A stretch of DNA of 64,000 bases from Comamonas koreensis (GTDB lineage Bacteria > Pseudomonadota > Gammaproteobacteria > Burkholderiales > Burkholderiaceae_C). The DNA lies in assembly GCF_021026195.1 (NCBI RefSeq), contig NZ_JAJNCT010000034.1, forward strand, positions 186,001 through 250,000, read 5' to 3'. Position numbers and translations under genes: made by a program. The first letter of the stretch is position 1. The number at the start of each line of letters is the position of its first letter. Below are positions 9,423-18,744 of this stretch, in pieces. The notes beneath the pieces were generated by a model that searched no databases, was not told the DNA's origin, and saw only the letters and a program-made list of their open reading frames with translations.

Positions 9423-10064
9423 ATGCACAGCACCCAGATCATTGCCATCCGCCACGGGGAGACCGATTGGAATCTTGCCGCACGCATTCAGGGGCATACG
9501 GACATACCGCTGAACGCTACCGGCGAGCGCCAGGCCCAGCAGCTGGCCCAGGCCTTGGCGCAAACCGCGCTGGCCCATATCTACAGCAGTGATCTGCAAC
9601 GCGCGCTCAGCACCGCCCAGGCGCTGGCACAGGCCAATGGCGCGCCCATTAGCACCCACACTGCCTTGCGCGAGCGCAGCTTTGGCGACTACGAAGGCTC
9701 CCGCTTTGCGGACATTGAGCTGTCGGATCCACCATCGGCACTGCGCTGGCGCAAGCGCGATCCCGGTTTTGCCCCGCCCCAGGGCGAATCCCTGGAGGCG
9801 CTACAGGCCCGCGTGTCGCAAGTGGTGGCGGAACTGGCAGCCGGCCATCTCGGACAGCAAATCGCGCTGGTGGCCCATGGTGGCGTGCTCGACTGCCTCT
9901 ACCGGCTGGCGACCCGACAGGACATTCAGGCCCCCCGCACCTGGGAGCTGGCCAACACCAGCGTCAACCGCCTGCTGTGGACCCCCGACAGCGGCCTGAC
10001 CCTGGTCGGCTGGGGGGACACCAGCCACCTGAACACTATCGGGCTGGACGAAACCACCCAATAG
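9423..10064 (+). CDS. Histidine phosphatase family protein (phosphoglycerate mutase-like)
   Basis: 213 aa. The catalytic RHG motif is in IIAIRHGETDWN, with the nucleophilic His near residue 11. YSSDLQRALSTAQALA is typical, the proton-donor region is REREFGDYEG-like (LRERSFGDYEGSRF), and the second His is in ALVAHGGVLD. It belongs to the cofactor-independent-looking GpmB/CobC/PhoE group of small phosphatases. The substrate is not predictable. It probably shares a transcript with the upstream lipoprotein gene. Confidence 0.85.
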   Translation: MHSTQIIAIRHGETDWNLAARIQGHTDIPLNATGERQAQQLAQALAQTALAHIYSSDLQRALSTAQALAQANGAPISTHTALRERSFGDYEGSRFADIELSDPPSALRWRKRDPGFAPPQGESLEALQARVSQVVAELAAGHLGQQIALVAHGGVLDCLYRLATRQDIQAPRTWELANTSVNRLLWTPDSGLTLVGWGDTSHLNTIGLDETTQ

Positions 10065-10422
10065 CGGCAAGCCGCCCGCCTCTGACGCACTGCCTCCTCC
10101 CCGCTTCCTCATCCACTTTCTGTGACTTTTTTGCATCAGCGCCCCCTGGTGCATGCCTGAAATCGGCAGGCCCGCCCCTGTCCGGCCCTTCAATGCCGCC
10201 GTGTGCCGGCTGCGATGACACAAACAAATGAAACGCAATGCATCATAGAGCCGATAAAATACCAAGGTATGTCAGCATTCACTCCAATCCCTGGTGATCA
10301 AGTGACATTTAATTACTTTTAGAATTCACTAATTGCTTGATCATTATTAATAGTAGTGAGACCATCTATAGACGAGTTCAATGACTCCTCTGTGAGATTA
10401 CTTAAAAGGTATTGACCGTTAT
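10065..10422. promoter_or_regulatory. Intergenic region with a possible LysR-type operator
   Basis: 358 bp without a gene. The first 170 bp are GC-rich and hold a small imperfect hairpin near 10135-10156. The last 190 bp are much AT-richer. An inverted repeat TGATCAAG (10295-10302) and CTTGATCA (10336-10343) flanks 33 bp upstream of the LysR gene. This spacing could bring two dimer sites together on DNA bent by a LysR tetramer. No clear -35/-10 pair stands out. Confidence 0.4.
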
Positions 10423-11379
10423 ATGCCAGAAGCCGAGCTGACCCGTAAACCCCTGCCGACGCCCTCCCTGCGGCAGCTGAGCTGCTTCAAGGAAGTGGCC
10501 ACGCACCGCAGTTTCAGCCGTGCCGCGCAGGCGCTGTCCATGAGCCAACCCGCCCTGTCTTCGGCCATCCGTGAGCTGGAGACGCTGCTGGGTACCGCCC
10601 TGTTTGACCGCAGCACCCACCATGTCCGCCTGACGTCGGCCGGCGAAGCCGTGCGCCCGCAGGTGGAATGGATGATCAACAACTTTGTGCAAGGCGTGCA
10701 GGATCTGCAGCAGTTGCTCAAATACCAGGCCGATACCGTGCGCATCAGCTGCATCCCCTCCACCACCCACCTGCTGGCGCCCTGGCTCGCCATCTGGCAG
10801 CAGTCCCATCCGATGGTGGACCTGCAGCTGCACGACATGCGCAACGATGACCTGCTGTCCTCCGTCGCCAATGGCAGCTCGGATATCGGCTTGGGCCTGG
10901 AATTCACCGTGCCCCCGTCGGTGGAGACGCAGTTCGTGACCGAGGACGAGGTCATGGCCGTCATCCCTGCCAAGCACCGCCTGGCGCAAAAAGCCGATCT
11001 GCGTTGGTCCGATTTGAGCGATGAACCGCTGGTCGTGCTCTCGCGCGGCAGCACCTACGAGATGATTGTCTCGGTGCTGGAGCAGCAAGGCGTGGGCACC
11101 AGCCACACTGAAACGCTGAGCTACACCGAATCGCTTTACGCGCTGGTGCAAAGCGGCCTGCGCATCGGCCTGCTCTCGCGCCTGTACACGCAGGGCCACC
11201 ACAACGATGACTGGGTGACCGTACCGCTCAAAGGCCCCTTGCTGTCGCGCCGTATCTGCCTGATGACACGCGCCGCCAACGGCAGCCGCCGCGCCATCGT
11301 GCAGGAATGCTGGGACTACCTCTGCCAGAACATGGGCAACGAATCGCCGCCCACCAAGCGCACTGCCAAGGCCGTTTGA
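10423..11379 (+). CDS. LysR-family transcriptional regulator
   Basis: 318 aa. An N-terminal winged HTH (about residues 15-75) has LRQLSCFKEVATHRSFSRAA and ALSMSQPALSSAIRELE. The C-terminal effector domain (about 100-310) follows. It is not next to an obvious metabolic target: phosphatase genes lie upstream and ruvB is convergent downstream. It may act on a distant operon or on itself. Confidence 0.9.
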   Translation: MPEAELTRKPLPTPSLRQLSCFKEVATHRSFSRAAQALSMSQPALSSAIRELETLLGTALFDRSTHHVRLTSAGEAVRPQVEWMINNFVQGVQDLQQLLKYQADTVRISCIPSTTHLLAPWLAIWQQSHPMVDLQLHDMRNDDLLSSVANGSSDIGLGLEFTVPPSVETQFVTEDEVMAVIPAKHRLAQKADLRWSDLSDEPLVVLSRGSTYEMIVSVLEQQGVGTSHTETLSYTESLYALVQSGLRIGLLSRLYTQGHHNDDWVTVPLKGPLLSRRICLMTRAANGSRRAIVQECWDYLCQNMGNESPPTKRTAKAV

Positions 11380-11425
11380 ATCAGCGCCCTGCGGGGCCAA
11401 GCGCCCACGCTCGGCACCCATGTTC

Positions 11426-11447
11426 AAAGCCCCAGCAATGGGGCTTT
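11426..11447. terminator. Bidirectional terminator between LysR gene and ruvB
   Basis: AAAGCCCC-AGCAAT-GGGGCTTT forms a perfect 8-bp stem between two convergent genes. The flanking A and T bases give short U tracts in both directions. Confidence 0.75.
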
Positions 11448-11452
11448 ATACG

Positions 11453-12520
11453 TTATACCAACGCAGCCTGCCCGGGCCCGCCGCCCACCAGCCCCAAGTG
11501 GCGGTAGGCCGCCTGGGTGGCCATGCGGCCGCGCGGCGTGCGCTGCAAGAATCCTTGTTGAATCAGATACGGCTCGATCACATCCTCGATCGTGCCGGGC
11601 TCCTCGCCAATGCTGGCGGCAATATTGTCCAGCCCCACCGGCCCGCCATCAAAGCGGTGCACTACCGCTTCGAGCAGCTTGCGGTCCATGATGTCAAAGC
11701 CTAAGGGATCCACATCCAGCATGGCCAGTGCGCGGCTCGCCATCTCTTGCGTGATGCGGCCGTTGCCCTTGACATCGGCATAATCGCGCACGCGGCGCAG
11801 CAGGCGGTTGGCAATACGCGGCGTGCCGCGTGAGCGGCGGGCAATTTCCAGCCCGCCTTCGTCGTCAATCGGCGTGTTCAGCAAGCCGGCGCTGCGCATC
11901 ACGATCTTGGTCAGCTCTTCCGTGGTGTAGAACTCCAGGCGCGCGACGATGCCAAAGCGGTCGCGCAGCGGATTGGTCAGCATGCCCGCGCGCGTGGTGG
12001 CCCCCACCAGGGTGAAAGGCTGCAGGTCCAGCTTGATGGAGCGCGCCGCCGGCCCCTCGCCAATCATGATGTCAATCTGGTAGTCCTCCAGCGCCGGGTA
12101 GAGGATTTCCTCAACCACGGGCGACAGACGGTGGATCTCGTCGATAAAGAGCACATCGTTGCGCTCCAGATTGGTCAGCAGCGCGGCCAGGTCCTTGGGT
12201 TTTTCCAGCACCGGGCCGCTGGTCTGGCGCAGGTTCACGCCCAACTCCGAGGCGATGATGTGCGACAAGGTCGTCTTGCCCAGGCCGGGCGGGCCGAACA
12301 GCAGCACATGGTCCAGTGCCTCGCTGCGCTTTTTGGCGGCGCCAATGAAGATTTCCAACTGCTCACGCGCCTTGGCCTGGCCCACATACTCATCGAGTTG
12401 CTTGGGGCGCAGCGCGCGCTCCAGCACCTCCTCCTGCGGCGAGGACTGGCTCGCGGAAATCACGCGGTTGTCAGGACGGGGGGCGGGCGCGGCGGCGAAG
12501 GAATCGGTATGGATAGTCAT
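11453..12520 (-). CDS. ruvB: Holliday junction branch migration helicase RuvB
   Basis: 355 aa AAA+ ATPase. Walker A is GPPGLGKTT, Walker B FIDEIHRL, sensor 1 GATTRAG, and the C-terminal wHTH region contains RTPRGRMAT. The motor ring drives branch migration of Holliday junctions with RuvA. Here ruvB is not adjacent to ruvA; three protease genes on the same strand lie between them. Its start is 19 bp after the stop of the last protease, so it may be transcribed from the protease or from a promoter within that gene. Confidence 0.97.
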   Translation of the reverse strand: MTIHTDSFAAAPAPRPDNRVISASQSSPQEEVLERALRPKQLDEYVGQAKAREQLEIFIGAAKKRSEALDHVLLFGPPGLGKTTLSHIIASELGVNLRQTSGPVLEKPKDLAALLTNLERNDVLFIDEIHRLSPVVEEILYPALEDYQIDIMIGEGPAARSIKLDLQPFTLVGATTRAGMLTNPLRDRFGIVARLEFYTTEELTKIVMRSAGLLNTPIDDEGGLEIARRSRGTPRIANRLLRRVRDYADVKGNGRITQEMASRALAMLDVDPLGFDIMDRKLLEAVVHRFDGGPVGLDNIAASIGEEPGTIEDVIEPYLIQQGFLQRTPRGRMATQAAYRHLGLVGGGPGQAALV

Positions 12521-12539
12521 GGGTCAGTGCGGGCATGGC

Positions 12540-14453
12540 CTAGGGCGCATCCCACACATAATAAGCCAGTCCGTCATACAAAAGCCCCGTATCGGCCAGC
12601 CAGGCATCACGCGCCTGGACTTGCAGGCTGTAGAGATGCACACCCGGCACATACTGGTAGGCGCGGTACACGGGCTCTACCCCATCGCCGGGCTGCGCGG
12701 GTGACCACCAGGCGATGCCGTCGTAATTCCAGCGGGGGAGGTAGGTCTGCACAAACTGCCGCTCGGCATCGCTGGTAGTGTAGAAATGGGCGCCCACATT
12801 GGGGTTGAAATACCGGTGGACGGGCACCAGACGGGCATGCGCACGGGCGGATGCATAGAAGGCGATGCCATCAAAGACCAGGTCATGAGATAACGCAGCG
12901 ATGACAAGGTCACGCTCCTGCGACGACACGGTATAGAAAGCGCCACCGGTCTTCAGCACCTGGAAGCGGTAGACCGGCTGCTGCATACCGCTGTTCACCG
13001 CAACCTCCGCGCCCAGCCAGGCGGCAAAGCTGGCCAGCGCCTGGTCCAGCCGGCCATACACCACCCGGCCATCTTGGGCGGCACACCAGATGTCACCGCC
13101 GGTCAGAGTCGCCGTGAGTCGGCCATCTACAAACAGCGCCGAGCCGCTCGAGCCCCCTTCGATACCGCCCTGGCTCCAGCGCACATGGTAGAAGCCGCCA
13201 TCGCTCTGCGTCTGCGCGCTGCAATCGAGGCGGCGACTGCCATTGTCCACCTTGCAGGCAGCGTCATCTTCAGCGGTACCTGCCGCAAACATCATCAGAT
13301 CACCGTGCGGGTGGTGAAGGCCAGCCACTGCGGTTCCTGGCAGCAGCGCTGTGGCATCCCAGCCTGCAAACAAGGCCCCGGCGGGCGGCGGCTCGTTGAG
13401 CTGCAGCAAGGTCATATCATTGGCGCTGCTCGATGCCAACCAGCGCGCCGCGCCGTACATCTCGGTGTGGCCGGCAAACAGCTGGCTGCTGTCGCAAGAC
13501 TGCGAGTAGTAGAACCAGGAAGTCTGCAAGGTGGATGCGGCCGCCTGGTCTCCCACACAGTGGGCGGCCGTCAGCACATAGGGCGTCAGATCCTGGCGCG
13601 GGTTGTTGATGAGGGTGGCCGTGCACTGGAAGGTGCGGCCCTGGTTCACATAGAAAATGCGGATAACCGCATCGCGCTGGTCCAGCAAGCTGTCTTGGCA
13701 ATTCACATCCCCCTGGCAGGCATTGGGGCGGCGTTTTTCGGTCAGCACGACGGCATCGTCCAGCTGCAGCACCTCGCCAACATGGGTCACCGCCATATTG
13801 GGCGGCACGACCATCTGCGAGACCTGGGGCATCGCCCATTGCAGGCGGCTGGGTGCCAGGGTAGCGGGTAGCAGAATCTCCAGCACTGGCGCCGGACCCA
13901 CATCCGGCGTCCACCATGTTCGTTTGCCGGTTTGTGCGTCGGCAACCAGGCGCTCAAGCAGCGCAGCACCCGTCACTTCGTAGCTCACAGAGGCCTCGGG
14001 CGATGCATAAAGCCGAAACACGGCCACCGCCGGCAATGCGGCAAACTCCACGCCCAGACGCAGGCCATAGGCATCCGGTGCCATCCATTGAACGGCGGCG
14101 ACCTGCTGCCCCGAGGGCAAGGCTTCCCACTGCAGCAAACTGGCCACCTTCTCTGCGGTATCCAACGCGCCCAGCGCACGCGCCACGCCAATCTGGCGCA
14201 CGCCGCCCTCATCGGGCACCAGCGCCTTGCTGCCTTGCCAGGGTGGCAGCACAACGGGAACGACATCTGGGGCCGAGAGGGCAGCGGCTTGCCTGGTCAG
14301 GGCAGTGCTTGGGCTGGCTGGCATGCTGCGCGCTTCGACCTGCCAACTGGCCTGGGCCCAACCGCTGGCCCCCGCAACCACCAGCACCGGCACCAGCCGC
14401 AGCCAATGGCGAGAGAGTGCAGACCCCAGGCGGAACACAATGCGACAAGACAT
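12540..14453 (-). CDS. Secreted trypsin-like serine protease with C-terminal DUF5648 repeats (paralogue 1)
   Basis: 637 aa. The signal peptide runs to about residue 35. A pro-region (about 40-235) shares WWTPDVG and the LPSGQQVAA stretch with its two neighbours. The protease domain has His in LTAAHC (about 298), Asp in ANDMTLLQLNE (about 346) and Ser in GGSSGS (about 436). This arrangement is like Achromobacter lysyl endopeptidase. From about residue 485 there are DUF5648-like modules (VHRYFNPNVGAHFYTTSDAE, FDGIAFYA, YDGIAWW), probably surface- or glycan-binding. Several Cys pairs suggest disulfides. Cleavage specificity is not proven. It probably acts outside the cell. Confidence 0.85.
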   Translation of the reverse strand: MSCRIVFRLGSALSRHWLRLVPVLVVAGASGWAQASWQVEARSMPASPSTALTRQAAALSAPDVVPVVLPPWQGSKALVPDEGGVRQIGVARALGALDTAEKVASLLQWEALPSGQQVAAVQWMAPDAYGLRLGVEFAALPAVAVFRLYASPEASVSYEVTGAALLERLVADAQTGKRTWWTPDVGPAPVLEILLPATLAPSRLQWAMPQVSQMVVPPNMAVTHVGEVLQLDDAVVLTEKRRPNACQGDVNCQDSLLDQRDAVIRIFYVNQGRTFQCTATLINNPRQDLTPYVLTAAHCVGDQAAASTLQTSWFYYSQSCDSSQLFAGHTEMYGAARWLASSSANDMTLLQLNEPPPAGALFAGWDATALLPGTAVAGLHHPHGDLMMFAAGTAEDDAACKVDNGSRRLDCSAQTQSDGGFYHVRWSQGGIEGGSSGSALFVDGRLTATLTGGDIWCAAQDGRVVYGRLDQALASFAAWLGAEVAVNSGMQQPVYRFQVLKTGGAFYTVSSQERDLVIAALSHDLVFDGIAFYASARAHARLVPVHRYFNPNVGAHFYTTSDAERQFVQTYLPRWNYDGIAWWSPAQPGDGVEPVYRAYQYVPGVHLYSLQVQARDAWLADTGLLYDGLAYYVWDAP

Positions 14454-14586
14454 GATGAACTCCTCGCAAGAAAGGCCCCTCCGATCAACACAAACTACCG
14501 ATCAGATGGAGCCAATCTAGAGCACGCGCCTTCATCAGACAAGTCTATGGACTAGTACAAAAACAAAATATTCGTTAACCAGGCGC

Positions 14587-14610
14587 AAAAAAGGGCCTGC
14601 AAGCAGACCC
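14587..14610 (-). terminator. Rho-independent terminator after protease paralogue 2
   Basis: On the minus strand GGGTCTGC-TT-GCAGGCCC forms an 8-pair stem with one mismatch, followed by six T. It lies 36 bp after the stop of paralogue 2 and upstream of paralogue 1, so the two are probably transcribed separately. Confidence 0.7.
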
Positions 14611-14646
14611 TCGGGTCATCAGCGGCGCAACCGCTATCGTCAGGGA

Positions 14647-16086
14647 TTACTGTTCAGCGGCCAACCATTGTGAAGCTCCGTCGGCGAAGAATTTGTCAAA
14701 TCGCCCATAGTAGCTATGGCCCTTAGGAGCTATACAGCGGCTGTTGCTACCGTACAGACTGCCAATCACCCGGCCATCGCTAAACAGTGCAGATCCACTA
14801 CTACCTCCCTCGGTCCTGCCCTCACCCCAGCTCACGGCGTAAAACCCGCCGTCTGGATCTTCCGGGTCGCAGCTAATGCCACGGTCTCCAGTGGATTGAC
14901 AGCTGACATGGTCCGACACTGTTCCCACGCTGTACTTGAGCAGATCTGCGCCGGGGTGGTGCAGACCATAGATATCCTGACCCACAGGGACTGCAGCGTC
15001 AGCACTCCAGCCTGCATAGGTCACACCTTCCGGGGGCATTTCATTGAGCCTGAGCAATGAGGAATCCGTCATATCGCTCGCGTACAACAAGGTCGCACCG
15101 GCGTGGCGCGTTTGCCACGTAGCTATTGGCGAACGTGAATTGCAGCTGTTGGACCGGAAAAACCAGCCGGTGTTCATCGTCGATGCCACTGCCTGGGTTG
15201 AAATACAGTGATTCGCTGTTAGAAAGTAAGGTGCGAAGTCACCCTTTGCATTATTCAGCAGGGTCCCCGTACATTGAAAAGTGCTGCCATTCTGGTCGGT
15301 AAATACCATGAAGGCTACTGCATTACGCTCTGACTGATAGTCATCCGTGCAAGTGACGTCCTGCCGACAACTTTCCGAAGGCCCTGCTTGGCTGGGCGCG
15401 GCCTCGTTCCTCGCTGCCCATTCAATATCTGTTGGAATCGACAGGTTCTCGTAAATGTGGGAGACGAGCGGGATGGAAATTCGCATGGCACCAGGATCTG
15501 AACCGGCTGGCAGCATCACTTCCAAGGTGGTATCTCCAGCACCCACGTCTGGCGTCCACCACGTACGGGCTGCAGGGCCAGATTCACCGGCCTGGCGATT
15601 GCGTTCCAGCAGTGCGTTGACGTCAGCTCCGCTGTGCTCAAGGATGGCATTCGGATTTTCCTGACTGTAGATGCGCAGCAACGCTTCATCGGGGAGGCTA
15701 TCGACCAACACACCGGCACGCAGTCCATAAGCGCCTGTTGACTGAATGTTGATAGCGGCCACCTGCTGTCCAGACGGCAGCGGGCTCCATTGCAATGCCG
15801 ACTGAACTTGCGCAACTGAACTGGTAGCGGCTACAGCACGCGCCACACCAATCTTGTGTGCAGGGCCATCCACACCATCACTTGCCATCACTTGTGCCAT
15901 GTGCAGCTCGGGCAGCACCTCGTAGTGTGTTGGTACCCGTGCATCTAGCGGCACTGGCATAACTTTCGATTTCTCGATGAGGGATGGAGGCAATACCACA
16001 GAGTCCACGATTAAGCCTCTAGGCTGGGATGCGGCTACTCCTGCTACAGACAGTAAGGCAGCCGCTGCAAATAATGCGTATTTCAT
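14647..16086 (-). CDS. Secreted trypsin-like serine protease (paralogue 2)
   Basis: 479 aa from the ATG at 16086, which directly precedes a classical signal peptide (KYALFAAAALLSVAGVAAS). The pro-region has the same blocks as the neighbours (INIQSTGAYGLRAGVLVDSL; WWTPDVG). Catalytic residues are His in FLTANHC (about 293), Asp in MTDSSLLRLNE (about 341) and Ser in GGSSGSALF (about 430). There is no C-terminal extension or lipobox, so the product should be a soluble secreted enzyme. The coding DNA looks less GC-rich than the neighbours. It has its own AT-rich upstream region and its own terminator. It is closer to paralogue 3 than to paralogue 1. Confidence 0.85.
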   Translation of the reverse strand: MKYALFAAAALLSVAGVAASQPRGLIVDSVVLPPSLIEKSKVMPVPLDARVPTHYEVLPELHMAQVMASDGVDGPAHKIGVARAVAATSSVAQVQSALQWSPLPSGQQVAAINIQSTGAYGLRAGVLVDSLPDEALLRIYSQENPNAILEHSGADVNALLERNRQAGESGPAARTWWTPDVGAGDTTLEVMLPAGSDPGAMRISIPLVSHIYENLSIPTDIEWAARNEAAPSQAGPSESCRQDVTCTDDYQSERNAVAFMVFTDQNGSTFQCTGTLLNNAKGDFAPYFLTANHCISTQAVASTMNTGWFFRSNSCNSRSPIATWQTRHAGATLLYASDMTDSSLLRLNEMPPEGVTYAGWSADAAVPVGQDIYGLHHPGADLLKYSVGTVSDHVSCQSTGDRGISCDPEDPDGGFYAVSWGEGRTEGGSSGSALFSDGRVIGSLYGSNSRCIAPKGHSYYGRFDKFFADGASQWLAAEQ

Positions 16087-16441
16087 GACAAGCTCACTCC
16101 AAATCAAGTGTTGTTCAAATACCCACAAAAAGCAAATTTACCATTTGCATTTTCATTTTGGCATCCGTGTCATTTGCTAATACCCATAACCGTAAGTTAA
16201 ATATCTACAGGTAACCAACCTCGAAGCAAACGTCCACTCTTACTACAGATGCACGAGTGACCCACAAAATGAAACTTTTTCGTTGATTAAATATTTTATT
16301 ATATTCAACAAAATATAAAGACGTCTGGTTAATACTGATAACAGATCCCAACATTAAACATAGCCCATAAAACTACTTGGCCTCGGAGAAATTAGCAGCG
16401 TTATGTGTTGGAGCGAGGTCGGCGGGCTGCGGAGCCCTTAT
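16087..16441. other. AT-rich intergenic region upstream of protease paralogue 2
   Basis: About 355 bp with no gene. The centre (about 16250-16325) is very AT-rich, including runs such as AAATATTTTATTATATTC, in sharp contrast to the GC-rich surroundings. It probably holds the promoter of paralogue 2. Compositionally it looks foreign. No direct repeats or insertion-sequence ends were recognised. Confidence 0.5.
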
Positions 16442-16480
16442 CCCAAAAAAAAACCTGCCGTTGTCACACCGGCAGGTTTT
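16442..16480 (-). terminator. Rho-independent terminator after protease paralogue 3
   Basis: On the minus strand AAAACCTGCCG pairs with CGGCAGGTTTT across a 9-base loop and runs into nine T. It lies about 45 bp beyond the stop of paralogue 3. Confidence 0.9.
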
Positions 16481-16526
16481 TGTGGAGAAAGGTGCGGCAA
16501 CTGGGCCGCCATTCGCGTCGAATCTA

Positions 16527-18002
16527 TCAGCTCGCCAGCCAGGTCCAGATGCGGTCGCTGAACACCTTGTCAAAACGGCCGTAATAGTCGGACGCATTGG
16601 GGGCGAGGCAGCTGGCGCCACCACCGTACAGGTTACCCACCACACGGCCACTGCGGAACAGCGACGAGCCGCTGCTGCCGCCTTCGGTAGTGCCCTGGCT
16701 CCAGCGCACGCTGTAGTAGCCGCTGTTGGAGTCGCCCGTGCTGCAGGTGATGGCATTGCCAGCACCGGCCGAGCAGTTCATGTAGCCCACGACCGAGCCT
16801 ACGCTGTACTTGAGCAGGTTGCCACCGGGGTGGTGCAGACCGTAAACAGCGTCACCCACCTGGCCGGCAGTGCGGGCATCCCAGCCTGCCAAGGTCACGC
16901 CCACGGGAGGCATTTCATTGAGCTTGAGCAGTGCCGCATCGGTGGAGGCGGTTGCGTACAGCAAGGTAGCGCCCGCATTGCGCAGCGCGGCATTGGCGCC
17001 GGGCACGCCGGAGTTGCAGCTGCTGGAGCGGTAGAACCAGGCCGTCTGCATCGACGAGGCCGACGACTGCGTCGAAATACAGTGGTTGCCGGTGATGAAG
17101 TACGGCGCAAAGTCACCCTTGGTATTGTTCAGCAAGGTACCGGTGCACAGGTAAGAGTTGCCGTCCGAGCGGGTGAACACCATGCGGGCGACGGAATTGC
17201 GCTCGGTCTGGTAGTTGTTGGTGCAAGTGGCGTCCAGGTTGCAAGCTGCCGAGGTGTCGGCCTTGGTGGTCTCTGCCAGCTCAGCGTCGGTCGGCAAGGA
17301 CAGGTTCTGGTAGATGTGCGAGACCACAGGGATCGAGATGCGCAGTGCATCGGCACCGGTACCGGCTGGCAACACCACTTCGACCGTGGTGTCGCCTGTG
17401 CCAACATCGGGTGTCCACCAGGTGTTGGCGGCCGCGCCGGTCTCACCCGCCTTGCGGTTTTGCGCCAGCAGCGCGTTCACTTCAGCACCGCTGCGCTCAA
17501 CGATGGCATTGGGATGTTCCTGGCTGTAAACGCGCAGTTGCGCGCCATCGGGCAGGCTGTCCACCAGCACGCCGGCGCGCAGGCCATAGGCACCAGTCGA
17601 CTGGATATTGATGGCCGCAACCTGCTGGCCATTGGCCAAGGTGCTCCACTGCAGGGCCGACTGGGTCTGGGCCACCGTGCTGGTGACCGCCACAGCGCGC
17701 TGCGTGCCGATCTGCTGGGCGGGGCCATTGTCGCTGGCCACGGTCTTTTCCGCTTCCAGCTCGGGCAGCACCACAAAGCGGGTCTTTACCGATGCACCCA
17801 AGGATGCAGGCGCTACAGCGGCCGATTTGATGGCCGATGCGGGCAGCACGACCGAATCCAGCACATAGGCCTTGGGCTGGTTCGTACCGCCGTTGTTGTT
17901 GTCGTCGGAACCAGAGCCGCCGCCGCAGCCCGCCAAAGCCAGGGCCGCAGCCACGCCGGTAGTCCACAACAGACCGGGCACTGCATACTTGGAAGATTTC
18001 AT
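16527..18002 (-). CDS. Trypsin-like serine protease, lipoprotein form (paralogue 3)
   Basis: 491 aa from ATG 18002, with GGAG about 10 bp upstream; a GTG at 18014 is the alternative. The leader ends in lipobox LAGC (Cys about 26), followed by a Gly/Ser/Asp/Asn-rich linker, so this paralogue should be anchored in a membrane by lipid. The pro-region matches paralogue 2 closely. Catalytic residues are His in FITGNHC (about 307), Asp in STDAALLKLNE (about 355) and Ser in GGSSGSSLF (about 444). It starts 76 bp after the ruvA stop, with a CCGGGC/GCCCGG hairpin in between (18048-18063). Confidence 0.85.
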   Translation of the reverse strand: MKSSKYAVPGLLWTTGVAAALALAGCGGGSGSDDNNNGGTNQPKAYVLDSVVLPASAIKSAAVAPASLGASVKTRFVVLPELEAEKTVASDNGPAQQIGTQRAVAVTSTVAQTQSALQWSTLANGQQVAAINIQSTGAYGLRAGVLVDSLPDGAQLRVYSQEHPNAIVERSGAEVNALLAQNRKAGETGAAANTWWTPDVGTGDTTVEVVLPAGTGADALRISIPVVSHIYQNLSLPTDAELAETTKADTSAACNLDATCTNNYQTERNSVARMVFTRSDGNSYLCTGTLLNNTKGDFAPYFITGNHCISTQSSASSMQTAWFYRSSSCNSGVPGANAALRNAGATLLYATASTDAALLKLNEMPPVGVTLAGWDARTAGQVGDAVYGLHHPGGNLLKYSVGSVVGYMNCSAGAGNAITCSTGDSNSGYYSVRWSQGTTEGGSSGSSLFRSGRVVGNLYGGGASCLAPNASDYYGRFDKVFSDRIWTWLAS

Positions 18003-18078
18003 GGATTCGTCCACTCCGTGTTGATTGGTATTGATCGTGACACTCGACCGGGCTGCTGCCCGGGCGCCTCTGCGCGGG

Positions 18079-18651
18079 CTATTTTGCCAGGGCTTTCAGC
18101 GCCTGCTTGATACCGTCCGTTACGCTGATGTCGGCAGGTAACAGTTTCAGAGCGGCAGCGGCATCCTTGTCGCTGTAACCCAGGGCCACCAGTGCTTGCA
18201 AAATGTCGGCCTGGGCATCGTTGACCGCGACGGTTCGGGCGCCCATGTCCGCGCCCAGTTTGCCTTTGAGCTCCAGCAGCAGCCGCTCGGCGGTCTTCTT
18301 GCCGATGCCGGGCACCTTCACCAGGCGCCCCGCCTCCTGCAGCGACACGGCCTGCGCCAGATCGGTCACGCCCATGCCACTGAGGATGGACAGCGCCGTG
18401 CGCGGGCCCACGCCGGTAATCTTGATCAGCTCGCGGAAAGTCTGGCGCTCCTCGGCCGTGCCAAACCCGTACAGCAGCTGCGCATCCTCGCGCACGATAA
18501 ACTGCGTCAGCAGCGTGATGGTTTCGCCAACGGCCGGCAGGTTGTAGAAGGTGCTCATGGGCACCTGCACCTCATAGCCCACACCATGGCAATCCACCAG
18601 TACCTCGGGTGGCATCTTTTCCACCAGTGTTCCGCTCAATCGGCCTATCAT
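18079..18651 (-). CDS. ruvA: Holliday junction DNA-binding protein RuvA
   Basis: 190 aa, the usual length. It starts [12 protein letters not shown]. The OB-fold is followed by the tandem helix-hairpin-helix region ([33 protein letters not shown]) and the C-terminal domain III ([13 protein letters not shown]) that contacts RuvB. The frame is open far upstream, but that is the shadow of phoH. It is divergent from phoH across a 93-bp region. ruvB lies 5.6 kb downstream on the same strand. Confidence 0.97.
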   Translation of the reverse strand: MIGRLSGTLVEKMPPEVLVDCHGVGYEVQVPMSTFYNLPAVGETITLLTQFIVREDAQLLYGFGTAEERQTFRELIKITGVGPRTALSILSGMGVTDLAQAVSLQEAGRLVKVPGIGKKTAERLLLELKGKLGADMGARTVAVNDAQADILQALVALGYSDKDAAAALKLLPADISVTDGIKQALKALAK

Positions 18652-18744
18652 TTGTATCTTTCCTTGTAGCTTGTCTGCGGCCGCCCCGATGGGCGTCGCG
18701 TGCCCGCCTGCAAGCATACTGAATTTTTCAACGGAATTTGCCGC

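Noticed and set aside
18048..18063. CCGGGC-TGCT-GCCCGG hairpin between ruvA and protease paralogue 3 as a terminator
   Set aside because: No T tract follows on either strand. It may be a pause or nothing.
16377..18110. Open frame of 577 codons on the plus strand
   Set aside because: Antisense to protease paralogue 3, starting inside its terminator region.
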